Assembly (NCBI GenBank): GCA_947258865.1
Contig: CAMYKC010000011.1
Location: 2,443 to 39,642 of the forward strand
DNA: 37,200 nt
Source: an uncultured Lysobacterales bacterium
Lineage (GTDB): Bacteria; Pseudomonadota; Gammaproteobacteria; Xanthomonadales; SZUA-36
Direction of reading: 5' to 3'
The notes beneath the pieces were generated by a model. That model made no database searches. It was given only the letters and a program-made list of their open reading frames with translations, and was not told the DNA's origin. Numbering within the stretch: position 1 is the stretch's first letter; each line of letters starts with the position of its first letter. Both the position numbers and the translations under genes were made by a program. Positions 27,092-35,437 of the stretch are shown one piece after another.

Positions 27092-27631
27092 CTAATTCCC
27101 GCCCCGATTATCGATAATCGGGTGGGAGCTGATTTTTTCTCCCGTGCTGCGGTTCTGGGCATGAACCAGGTAATGCGTAATACACTGGTTTTTGTTGTAG
27201 TCCTTGATCATCATTTTCTGACCATTGGCGGTGACGTGGGCTGTTGAGGCATAGCCGGAAACCTTGTCCGCGGGCGGCAGATTGAAATCTTCCACCGTGC
27301 AATCTTTCAGCGGAACACCTGGAGCGCCCCAGTTGTTGCCATCGGGACTGAACTGCAGAGCGATCAATTCCCATTCGCCGCGACTTGCGCTGTCCAACTC
27401 CCAGCTAATGTTGGGGGAATTGCCATGAGCGGCCTCGACACAGCCGTAGTCGAACAGCCGCCCAGGACATTCGGAATTGTCGAAAAACAGCTTATAACCT
27501 TCCGTGGTCTGCCTGACGGCAAGATCGATGTGCTTGTCTTCGGCCAGCACCTGGCTGGTGCCTGCGATGGTTAACAAAAAAAAGCATGAGGTTATCGTTC
27601 TGATACGTATGTTTGCTATAGCATTTAGCAT
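27092..27631 (-). CDS. Exported protein of unknown function in the TIR/SLOG operon
   Basis: A 179-residue protein with a signal peptide (about residues 1-30, ending SQVLA) and about 150 mature residues. I do not recognise a named family. Four cysteines in the mature part could form two disulfides. It is rich in predicted strands, with SWELDSASRGEWELIALQFS in the middle. The C-terminus has NKN, then YLVHAQN, then PIIDNRGGN. The lipoprotein that leads this operon ends with a very similar pattern. The ATG at 27631 has AGGAG seven bases upstream; the open frame starts at 27694 but that adds a polar stretch that would block export. It sits 59 bases after the TIR gene. Confidence 0.75.
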   Translation of the reverse strand: MLNAIANIRIRTITSCFFLLTIAGTSQVLAEDKHIDLAVRQTTEGYKLFFDNSECPGRLFDYGCVEAAHGNSPNISWELDSASRGEWELIALQFSPDGNNWGAPGVPLKDCTVEDFNLPPADKVSGYASTAHVTANGQKMMIKDYNKNQCITHYLVHAQNRSTGEKISSHPIIDNRGGN

Positions 27632-27690
27632 GGTTTGTCTCCTGTTCTGGGCTGTTGAATGACACCCGAATCTGAAGTTCGTGTCGTCAG

Positions 27691-29781
27691 TCAACGGTCA
27701 CATAATTGCTGCTCCCTGCAAAAGTCAATAAAACCGGGTTCAAAATAACCTTTTTCCAAAAGGTAGGAGGTATATTCGAGAGCCAGTGCCCTGTCCTTCC
27801 TCAGTAACGACAGCTTTGCCGCGGCGTGTGCATCATTGCAACTCCGCACCCTCTCGGGCTCAGACAGGTATCCATCTAGCATCATCATGATGTTTGTTTC
27901 CGGGTTCCTTTGGTGTTGATGCCAGAACTGGTATGCCATCAGGGAGAGGTAGTGCCGGCTGCGGCCGTGTTCGGGATTTTCCTCAACCAGATTGACCACG
28001 CGATCAAGGCCGTCCTGAAGCAGCATTTCAGCCAGCAATTCGTCTCCCGTCTCGAACGCCAATTTGGAATATGCCAACAAAAGATCTGCGAATTGAATTT
28101 CAGACTTGATGCCGAGGGTCTTGTCAGATTCATTGATTTCTTTCAGCGAAGACAGGAGCGCGGACATGGTAACCAGGGCCGCCTCTTTTTCGCCGGTATA
28201 GACCTGCAACACGGCAATATTCTTTGTCCGCAGCAGTTTTTGCCAGCGGTAGTAGAGATTACTCGTGTCCTGTATTGAGAGATCGTCAAGAAGCCGCTCG
28301 GATTCCCGAAATTGCATAAGCGATTGTTCTGTCATCCCAACCTGTCTTTGCACATTTCCCAATCCTGCAAGAGCGTACGCAAGGTCTTCCTTGAGGTTCG
28401 AATCCCCTGGCGTGACGTCGTAGAATCCGGTGGCCAGTTCGACATTCCTCATCCGGTTTATGAGGGCGTCCCCCAGGCCGCAAACCTTCAGATAAGCATC
28501 GGCAAGGTCCGCGTGAGAATCCGTCAGGGCGATTCGAATATCGTCGTTGCCGGGATCAGCCATCAGCGCCTTTCGATTGTAGTCCAGCGACGCTTCCATG
28601 TAGCCCAGTATTTTCTCGGGGTTTGCCCCTTCCCGGGATTTCTCCAGCCAGCCCATATTGCCCGTCGCGTAGGACATTTCCATGATCCACTCAGCATTAC
28701 CGGGATCCATTTCCATGAGCTGTTCTGAAATGTCGAGATACCGGGTAAATGACTTTTCGGTTGCCGCCAGGTCGCCCAGATCCCAGTGAACATAACCGAT
28801 CCAGAATTCTGCCTGCCCGAGTTCAAACAGGCGATCGGTATCTTCAGGCTGCCGGCGGTAGAGTTCCGCCAGCACGTCGCGCGAATTCGTAAACGCTTCC
28901 ATGGCCTCGGCCAGCTTGCCCTGGTCTTTGCTGACTTCGCCAAGCTGCCTCCAGACCTGCGCCTGCTGATTGAGGGACTCATCGGTCAATTCCCCGGAAT
29001 CGAGCGTTTCCAGGTACTGGGTGACCTGTTCCCCCATGCTGTCGAGGATATCGAGGCGGCCTACCGAGTCCAGTTTTTGACGTAAGTCGCCAACCATATA
29101 GCCCACCAGGTCTTCCGCGTGCTCCCGGCGGTTCTCAGCGGCGTTGCGCGCATTCACCGCCATGATGGCAAGTACCGTGGTGACCACCGCCACCGCCAAA
29201 GCCGTCATCGAGGAAGCCATCCACAGGCGGTGCCTGCGTTGCATGTCCCGCCTTCTCAGGTCGTCCAGGCGGATGCCCAGGATGCCGGAAATCAACTTCA
29301 GCCTGGCCAGGAGTCTGCCATCGGCCCACTTGCGCACATCGGCCGCGAGCGGTTCACTCTGACTCCCGTCCTCGTTGGTCAATAATGCGGATGGAAAACA
29401 ACTGTCTTCAGCGTCCGTGGCCAGTGGGTCACCATCCACGATCAGAGCGTAAATCCGGTCAGTACGTCCCAGGGAACGAAAGTATCGAATTTCCTCGTTT
29501 ACCCAGTGAGATTGGGCAGAGGCCGGAGAACAGATAACGACCAGGGTCTCGGATTGGTCCAACTCCTGCCTGACCGAACTGCTGAGATCGGCCGCGGAAG
29601 ACAGATCTTCGCGATCACGAAATACCGGGGATAGCCGGGCGGGTATCTCGCCAAACTCGCCTTCCTTGCCCACCAGGCGTCCTGGAATTCGATAGCTTTC
29701 CAGTGCGCGCTGCAGCCAGCGGCCCCAGGTTTCATCCCGGTGGCTGTAGGAAATGAACGCCTTATAGCGAAAGTGACTCAA
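27691..29781 (-). CDS. TIR domain, transmembrane, TPR-repeat receptor-like protein
   Basis: A 696-residue protein. The N-terminal TIR domain (about 4-125) starts FRYKAFISYSHRDETW and includes PVFRDREDL and VVICSPASAQSHWVNEE, where Glu96 or Glu97 sits in the place of the NADase glutamate. A basic linker leads to one membrane helix (187-208). The juxtamembrane motif EDLVGYMVGDLRQKL follows, familiar from other bacterial TPR proteins with exchangeable N-terminal signalling domains. The rest, about 255-690, is helical TPR-like repeats, predicted to lie outside the cytoplasm. It starts with TTG overlapping the lipoprotein stop (TTGA), so translation is coupled. Likely a signal-transducing membrane receptor that consumes NAD+ (inference). 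Confidence 0.85.
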   Translation of the reverse strand: MSHFRYKAFISYSHRDETWGRWLQRALESYRIPGRLVGKEGEFGEIPARLSPVFRDREDLSSAADLSSSVRQELDQSETLVVICSPASAQSHWVNEEIRYFRSLGRTDRIYALIVDGDPLATDAEDSCFPSALLTNEDGSQSEPLAADVRKWADGRLLARLKLISGILGIRLDDLRRRDMQRRHRLWMASSMTALAVAVVTTVLAIMAVNARNAAENRREHAEDLVGYMVGDLRQKLDSVGRLDILDSMGEQVTQYLETLDSGELTDESLNQQAQVWRQLGEVSKDQGKLAEAMEAFTNSRDVLAELYRRQPEDTDRLFELGQAEFWIGYVHWDLGDLAATEKSFTRYLDISEQLMEMDPGNAEWIMEMSYATGNMGWLEKSREGANPEKILGYMEASLDYNRKALMADPGNDDIRIALTDSHADLADAYLKVCGLGDALINRMRNVELATGFYDVTPGDSNLKEDLAYALAGLGNVQRQVGMTEQSLMQFRESERLLDDLSIQDTSNLYYRWQKLLRTKNIAVLQVYTGEKEAALVTMSALLSSLKEINESDKTLGIKSEIQFADLLLAYSKLAFETGDELLAEMLLQDGLDRVVNLVEENPEHGRSRHYLSLMAYQFWHQHQRNPETNIMMMLDGYLSEPERVRSCNDAHAAAKLSLLRKDRALALEYTSYLLEKGYFEPGFIDFCREQQLCDR

Positions 29782-30389
29782 TTGAGGCCGTCGTTCTCAA
29801 CGCGTGGGTCTGATGTTTTGCTTATGCTGTCGTCAGCGCAATTGGTTGCCGTCACCCGGTACCAAAGGACCTTGGTTCCCACGTTTTTATTCAGATTGAT
29901 GAAGGCTACTTTTGTCCTGGCCTCATTGACATCTGTCTCCTCATACAAAAGGCCCACGGTAGAATCTTTGATCGGATAGAATGAACTCGTTACCCAGAGT
30001 GGCAGCGCAGCGCTCCAACCGCTGCCTTTATTATCATCACTGCCATCAGCAGTAACGGTAGCCTCGACCTTGGTAATCACCCACTGCACGCCAGAATCGC
30101 CACACTTCTCCTTATTGGCTCCACTGTCGGCCCTGAGGCTGAAGGCGATCACGCCAAAAGTATCTTTTTCGAAACGGACACAACCTTTCCGGGTCTTGCC
30201 CGAAGGAACAGCGCAGTTTCGATTATCGCTGTATGTTTTAAGATCTGTTCCGGCTGCCCTGGCGTTGAATTCCACTTCGTAACTCACAAAGCCACCACCG
30301 GCTGTAACATCAAACAGGCCAAGATTGGGTGCACACCCGGCAATTACCAGGCACAAAATACCTACGCAAAATAATGAGACTTTAGTCAT
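29778..30389 (-). CDS. Lipoprotein of unknown function heading the TIR/SLOG operon
   Basis: A 203-residue protein whose signal peptide ends in the lipobox LVIAGC, with Cys19 the lipidation site. The mature part has four more cysteines and is rich in predicted strands. I do not know a named family. It ends NKN, YRVTATN, DPRVENDGLN, the same order of motifs as the exported protein at 27092-27631. GGGAG stands about seven bases before the ATG. The stop overlaps the TTG start of the TIR gene. It is probably the outer-membrane or periplasmic partner of the TPR part of that protein (inference). Confidence 0.78.
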   Translation of the reverse strand: MTKVSLFCVGILCLVIAGCAPNLGLFDVTAGGGFVSYEVEFNARAAGTDLKTYSDNRNCAVPSGKTRKGCVRFEKDTFGVIAFSLRADSGANKEKCGDSGVQWVITKVEATVTADGSDDNKGSGWSAALPLWVTSSFYPIKDSTVGLLYEETDVNEARTKVAFINLNKNVGTKVLWYRVTATNCADDSISKTSDPRVENDGLN

Positions 30390-30549
30390 GGCTTTCTCCC
30401 GTTGCCCCGAACTCCGATATGATTTTTATTGTCGAGACGATAGTCCCGCAATTCAGAGTTCTTGTAAACCTGCTCAATTCAGCTACTTTAAGCATAGTCA
30501 ATCCATCTGACATGTGTGGTGAAATGCAAAGAAGAATAGGACCGGCCGC

Positions 30550-30816
30550 ATGAAATGCCTGGTTTACAGATCCGACAAAAAGCAGGACACCTACCTGTAC
30601 CTCGCCGATGGACAGGACTTCGAAGACCTGCCGCCCGAATTGCAGCGGACATTCGGCGAGCCTGCACTGGTAATGAGTCTGAACCTCGAAACGGGCAGCA
30701 AACTGGCGCGGGTAGACGTAAAGAGCGTTCTGCAGAGCCTGAAAGAACAGGGATACTACCTGCAACTGCCGCCTAAACTGCCGATCGAAGAAGAAATTTC
30801 ACGCCGTTTTTCCTGA
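30550..30816 (+). CDS. YcgL-domain protein
   Basis: An 88-residue protein of the YcgL family, conserved in Gammaproteobacteria. Family marks are KCLVYRSDKKQDTYLYL at the start, LPPELQRTFGEPALVM in the middle and LKEQGYYLQLPP near the end. The biochemical role is unknown. It diverges from the TIR/SLOG operon across about 160 bases that must hold both promoters. Confidence 0.88.
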   Translation: MKCLVYRSDKKQDTYLYLADGQDFEDLPPELQRTFGEPALVMSLNLETGSKLARVDVKSVLQSLKEQGYYLQLPPKLPIEEEISRRFS

Positions 30817-30875
30817 TGCGCCCTGCCCGAATGACGCCCGGGGCGAGGAAGGCCAACAGGTGCAATCGAAGTGGT

Positions 30876-31280
30876 TTACCGGGAACTGGTCGCCACGCTG
30901 ACCGACTCTATACCTACCGCTTCAGCAGCGTCGAGTATCGTTACCAGGGCCTCGGTGTCGGCCTCAGGGTGCGCGGCAATGATCAATGGAGATGTGGGTT
31001 TTTCCGCCTTTTCGCGCTCCAGGTTGGCCTGAACGGCCCGCGGTTCCAGAATGCGGCCCTTCACGCTGATCAGGCTGCTGCTGTCGATCTTAACGACAAT
31101 TGGCCCTCTATCCTGTTTGATTTCTTTGGGTGGGGCAGTTGACGGCCGTGAGACTTCGAGTCCCTCTTCCTTCACGAATGACGTGGTCACAATGAAGAAA
31201 ATGAGCATGATGAAGACGATGTCCAACATCGGTGTGATGTTGATCTCGGCCTCGTCATCAGTATGTCTTCTTCTCTTCAT
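30876..31280 (-). CDS. exbD: ExbD/TolR-family biopolymer transport protein
   Basis: A 134-residue protein with one N-terminal membrane helix and a periplasmic domain. The conserved Asp20 of ITPMLDIVFIMLIFFIV is the proton-carrying residue of ExbD/TolR/MotB-type stators that energise TonB. No exbB, tolQ or tonB gene is next to it; glmS lies 78 bases upstream on the same strand. The partner ExbB must be elsewhere, or the gene may be a second ExbD copy. No clear ribosome site is seen before the ATG. Confidence 0.9.
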   Translation of the reverse strand: MKRRRHTDDEAEINITPMLDIVFIMLIFFIVTTSFVKEEGLEVSRPSTAPPKEIKQDRGPIVVKIDSSSLISVKGRILEPRAVQANLEREKAEKPTSPLIIAAHPEADTEALVTILDAAEAVGIESVSVATSSR

Positions 31281-31358
31281 TTGCCACTGGTTCGGGTTTG
31301 AGCCCGATAAGGGACGGAAAGCTTATTCAAACACGCCGGCTTTCACGAGCATTCCCTA

Positions 31359-33194
31359 TCACTCCACCGTCACGGATTTGGCCAGGTTACGCGGCTGATC
31401 GACATCGGTGCCCCGCAATACAGCCACATGGTAAGCGAGTAACTGCAAAGGTATGGATAACACGACCGGCGCCAGGAGCGCGCCCCCGGTATCCACCTCG
31501 ATGATCATTCCATGATGCTCTTTCAAGCTGCCCAGCGCCTCGGCATCGGCGATGACGTACATTTCTCCGCCCCTGGCCCGCACCTCCTCGATATTGCTGA
31601 TCAGTTTTTTCAGCAGGCGGTTGTTGGGCGCAACGGCGACCACCGGCATGTCGTAATCCACCAGTGCCAGCGGTCCGTGCTTAAGCTCACCGGCCGGATA
31701 AGCCTCCGCGTGTATGTACGAAATTTCCTTGAGCTTCAATGCACCCTCCATCGCGATTGGATAGTGGCTGCCCCGGCCCAGGAACAACGCATGGTGTTTT
31801 TCGACGAAACGCTCCGCCAGCAATTCGATCCGGGAGTCCAGGTCCAGCGCCTTGTTGATCTTTTCAGGGAGCTGACTCAGTGCCCTGGTCCAGCTCGAAA
31901 GCTGGCCGGGATCGACCGTTTCTTTCAACTGGGCGAGCTCCAGCACCAGTAGCTGCAACGCCACCAGTTGAGTGGTGAACGCCTTGGTGGAAGCAACACC
32001 GATTTCGAGCCCGGCACGGGTCATCAGGACCAGGTCGGCTTCCCTCACGACGGAACTTTCAGGGACATTGCAAATGGCCACTGTCGCCAAGTACCCGGAG
32101 TCTTTCGCATAGCGCAATGCGGCCAGCGTGTCAGCCGTTTCGCCGGATTGGGAAATTGTCACAAACAACGTGTTTTCCGGCACGACGGGATTTCGGTAGC
32201 GGTATTCGCTGGCCACTTCCACCGAACAGGGAATCCTGGCCAGATCTTCCAGCTGGTATCGCGCCACCAGGCCAGCGTGGAAACTGGTTCCACAAGCGAC
32301 AATATGCACCTGCTTCACCTGTCTGAGAATATCGTCCGCGCCCACACCCAGAATATTCGGCAGGATACGACCCCCAACAATCCGCCCTTCGAGCGTTTCG
32401 GCCACGGCGAGTGGTTGCTCGAAGATCTCTTTTTGCATGTAGTGGCGAAATTTTCCCCGTTGCGCGGCATCTGCCGCCAGGTCAGCTTCAGTCACGGGGC
32501 GATCGGCCGGCTCGTCAGCCCGGTCACGGATTTCATAGCGGTTGGTGGTCAATCGGACGACATCGCCTTCCTCGAGGTAGACAAAACGGTTCGTTACCGG
32601 CAGTAGCGGGTGGATATCCGAGGCCAGGTAGTGCTCGTCAAAACCGATCCCCAGGACCATCGGGCTGCCCTCCCTGGCGCCGACGATCACGCCCGGCTCG
32701 CTTGCGCACACTACGGCAATCGCGTAAGCCCCGTGCAAGCGCTTGATGGCCTTGCGAACCGCCGCAAACAAGTCGTTACCTTCAGACAGCAACTGGTGAA
32801 CCAGGTGAACCATGACCTCGGTATCGGTCTGCGATTCAAATTCGTATCCGGCCCCCTGCAGTTCCTCTCGCAGCTCATCGTGGTTCTCGATGATGCCGTT
32901 GTGCACCAGCGCAACCGTGTCGCCAGAAACATGCGGGTGTGCGTTGATGGTGCTGGGTTCGCCGTGCGTTGCCCAGCGCGTGTGGGCGATTCCACAGTGG
33001 CCCGGCAGCGGCGTTTCCGCCAGCAGGGCTTCGAGATCCTTTACCTTGCCCTGTGTTTTGAGCCTGCCCAAAGCGTTGTCATGTTGAATCGCGATGCCGG
33101 CCGAATCATATCCGCGGTATTCCAGCGCACGCAGTCCGGAGGTCAGAATCTCGCTGACGCTGCGGTGGGCGGATGCTGCTACGATGCCGCACAT
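31359..33194 (-). CDS. glmS: Glutamine--fructose-6-phosphate aminotransferase
   Basis: A 611-residue enzyme making glucosamine-6-phosphate for peptidoglycan and lipopolysaccharide. Cys2 (MCGIVA) is the glutaminase nucleophile; HTRWATHGEPS and HNGIIEN complete that domain. Two SIS sugar-isomerase domains follow (about 285-420 with CGTSFHAG and SQSGETADT, and about 455-600 with LGRGSHYPIAMEGALKLKE). The C-terminus NLAKSVTVE is the canonical end. It lies 46 bases downstream of glmU in the same direction, so both hexosamine genes are probably cotranscribed. I see no glmS ribozyme. Confidence 0.97.
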   Translation of the reverse strand: MCGIVAASAHRSVSEILTSGLRALEYRGYDSAGIAIQHDNALGRLKTQGKVKDLEALLAETPLPGHCGIAHTRWATHGEPSTINAHPHVSGDTVALVHNGIIENHDELREELQGAGYEFESQTDTEVMVHLVHQLLSEGNDLFAAVRKAIKRLHGAYAIAVVCASEPGVIVGAREGSPMVLGIGFDEHYLASDIHPLLPVTNRFVYLEEGDVVRLTTNRYEIRDRADEPADRPVTEADLAADAAQRGKFRHYMQKEIFEQPLAVAETLEGRIVGGRILPNILGVGADDILRQVKQVHIVACGTSFHAGLVARYQLEDLARIPCSVEVASEYRYRNPVVPENTLFVTISQSGETADTLAALRYAKDSGYLATVAICNVPESSVVREADLVLMTRAGLEIGVASTKAFTTQLVALQLLVLELAQLKETVDPGQLSSWTRALSQLPEKINKALDLDSRIELLAERFVEKHHALFLGRGSHYPIAMEGALKLKEISYIHAEAYPAGELKHGPLALVDYDMPVVAVAPNNRLLKKLISNIEEVRARGGEMYVIADAEALGSLKEHHGMIIEVDTGGALLAPVVLSIPLQLLAYHVAVLRGTDVDQPRNLAKSVTVE

Positions 33195-33240
33195 GTCAGG
33201 AGTCCCGTTTCCCTTCTGCAGCGCAGGCGAGTTAAAAGTC

Positions 33241-34623
33241 TCATTTTTTCTCCACGCTCTTTGTGGGTCTCTTCCAGCCCTCGATCGTGGTTTGCCGGGA
33301 CCGGCTGATTGTTAACGCGTCTGCCGGTGCATCTTTGGTGACCGTTGAGCCGGCGCCGACCGTCGCGCCGCGCCCGATGGTTACCGGCGCGACCAGTTGC
33401 GTGTCCGAACCGATGAATACTTCATCCTCGATTATCGTCTCGTGCTTGTTGGCGCCATCGTAATTGCAGGTGATGGTTCCGGCGCCGATGTTCACCTTTT
33501 TCCCGATCTGTGAATCACCCAGGTAAGTGAGATGATTGGCTTTGCTGCCTTCACCCAACCGCGCATTCTTGGCTTCGACGAAATTGCCGATGCGGCAGCC
33601 TTCGGATAGCACGGTTCCGGGGCGCAGTCGCGCGAACGGGCCGATGTCGCAGCTTCCGGTCGTTTTCACCTGCTCCAGCACGCAGTGTGCATACACCGTG
33701 GTGCCAGCCGCCAGGTCACAGTCCTTGAGCACCGAACCCGGCCCGATGGTTACCCCATCGCCCAGGCGGTTTTTACCTTCCAATACGACGTTGACGTCCA
33801 GGCAAACATCGGAGCCGGCATCGACGGAACCACGGATGTCCACCCGGTCGGGATCCACGATCTGAACGCCCAAGTCCATCAATTCATCTGCCATGCGCTG
33901 CCGGTATCGTTTCTCGAGCTCGGCCATCTGCCGCCGGTCATTCGCGCCCTCCAAATCGCGGGCATCCGGCGCGATAACACTGCTGATCTCCGCACCCTCG
34001 GCGTGCGCCATGGCGAATATGCCGGGCAGATAATACTCCTGCTTGGCATTATCGCAGTCCAGCTTCTCCAGCCAGCCACGCAATTTCGCCGCGTCCGCCA
34101 TGATGATCCCGGTATTGACTTCGCGGATTCTATGTTGTTCCGGCGCTGCATCGTGATCTTCCACGACTCCGATGATGTTGCCTCCAGGATCGCGCAGTAT
34201 CCGGCCATAGCCGCTGGGATCATCCAGCTCGATGGTCAACAGGGCCAGCGGCCTGGCCTGGTCTACGGACATCTCCGACAGCAGCGCCACTGGAATCAGC
34301 GGATGATCGCCCAGCAGCACCAATACCGAAGCTTCATCGGGGATACCAGGCATGGCATGCATGACCGCGTGACCGGTACCCCGGCGCTCGGCCTGGTGCA
34401 CCCATTCGACCGGGTAATCGCTGCAAGCCTCCCGGACTTGCTCCGCACCGCTACCGACTACCACGTGCGTGCGCTCTGCTGAAAGTGCGGCTGCAGTGTC
34501 CAGCAGGTGTGCCAGCATCGGCCGGCCACCCAGTGTTTGCAGCACTTTGGGCATGCTGGATTTCATGCGTGTACCCTCGCCGGCGGCGAGAATTACGATG
34601 TGAAGGGCCTGGCTCATTGGCAT
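33241..34623 (-). CDS. glmU: Bifunctional UDP-GlcNAc pyrophosphorylase / GlcN-1-P acetyltransferase
   Basis: A 460-residue enzyme making UDP-N-acetylglucosamine. The N-terminal uridyltransferase has LAAGEGTRMKSSMPKVL, and the ERRGTGHAV and LLGDHPLI segments. The left-handed beta-helix acetyltransferase domain starts near residue 255 with hexapeptide repeats, and includes RLRPGTVL, NHLTYLGDSQIG and GAGTITCNYDG. The ATG at 34623 is two codons ahead of another ATG; either is possible. It diverges from the DUF3313 gene. Confidence 0.97.
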   Translation of the reverse strand: MPMSQALHIVILAAGEGTRMKSSMPKVLQTLGGRPMLAHLLDTAAALSAERTHVVVGSGAEQVREACSDYPVEWVHQAERRGTGHAVMHAMPGIPDEASVLVLLGDHPLIPVALLSEMSVDQARPLALLTIELDDPSGYGRILRDPGGNIIGVVEDHDAAPEQHRIREVNTGIIMADAAKLRGWLEKLDCDNAKQEYYLPGIFAMAHAEGAEISSVIAPDARDLEGANDRRQMAELEKRYRQRMADELMDLGVQIVDPDRVDIRGSVDAGSDVCLDVNVVLEGKNRLGDGVTIGPGSVLKDCDLAAGTTVYAHCVLEQVKTTGSCDIGPFARLRPGTVLSEGCRIGNFVEAKNARLGEGSKANHLTYLGDSQIGKKVNIGAGTITCNYDGANKHETIIEDEVFIGSDTQLVAPVTIGRGATVGAGSTVTKDAPADALTISRSRQTTIEGWKRPTKSVEKK

Positions 34624-34753
34624 TCACAAATCCTAGAAGTTCACAGCCAGACAGTATAGCCCGATCGACCTGAACGCTCTATTTATAGATACTGTCTGAA
34701 TAGACTATAGTGATCTGCCACAGCCACGAAGAATACAGCTCAGGAAACCGCTC

Positions 34754-35437
34754 ATGACATCTAATCTGGCAATAAAATTTCCGCTTATCTTCACACTTTG
34801 CCTGCTTTTGAGCACGGCCGCCGTGGCCCGAAACAATCCCGCCCCCGTTACCTTAGACGGACTCCATCTGTTACCCGATACACAACTGGGCCTGGTTTAT
34901 GCCGATCCGGAAGCTGATTTGTCAGGCTACGATGAGCTGTTGCTGATGGACGCGCAGGTCGCCTTCAGGAAAAACTGGCAGCAGGAGATCACCCGCAACA
35001 CGCCTTTTCGCGTGTCGACACGGGACATGCAGCGGATAAAGGCCGATGTGGCCGAACTTTTTCACGAAGTGTTCACCCATGAGCTGGAGTCGGCGGGTTT
35101 TCGGCTGGTCTTGGACCAGGCCGATAACGTCCTGCTTATCCGGCCTGCCATCCTTGATTTGAACGTCAACTCACCCGATACACCCCGTGCGAACACCACG
35201 CGCAACATCAGCCAATCTGCCGGGGACATGACCCTGTACCTTGAATTGCGCGATTCCGTCACTGGCGACATTCTCGTCAAAGCCATGGATTTCCAGTTCG
35301 ATCGCAGCAATGTGACCCCTTTCATGATGGATCGCACCCGTAATGAGCGTGCGGCGCGCCGAATCCTGACCAACTGGGCCGAGGTACTGGTCAGCGGGCT
35401 CAAGGAAGCCCGGGTGCACACGTCAGGCCGCCAGTGA
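34754..35437 (+). CDS. DUF3313-like exported protein
   Basis: A 227-residue protein with a signal peptide ending STAAVA. The mature part has LLMDAQVAFRKNW, an Arg/Asp-rich helix and a strand-helix end with RAARRILTNWAEVL. This resembles DUF3313 exported proteins, whose function is unknown. No lipobox cysteine is seen, unlike many relatives. Its TGA overlaps the GTG of the peptidase gene (GTGA), so the two are translationally coupled. Confidence 0.7.
   Translation: MTSNLAIKFPLIFTLCLLLSTAAVARNNPAPVTLDGLHLLPDTQLGLVYADPEADLSGYDELLLMDAQVAFRKNWQQEITRNTPFRVSTRDMQRIKADVAELFHEVFTHELESAGFRLVLDQADNVLLIRPAILDLNVNSPDTPRANTTRNISQSAGDMTLYLELRDSVTGDILVKAMDFQFDRSNVTPFMMDRTRNERAARRILTNWAEVLVSGLKEARVHTSGRQ

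Noticed and set aside
31284-31310. tRNA-like GGTTCGGG...CCCG segment between exbD and glmS
   Set aside because: It is only a short hairpin. No acceptor or anticodon arms can be folded around it.
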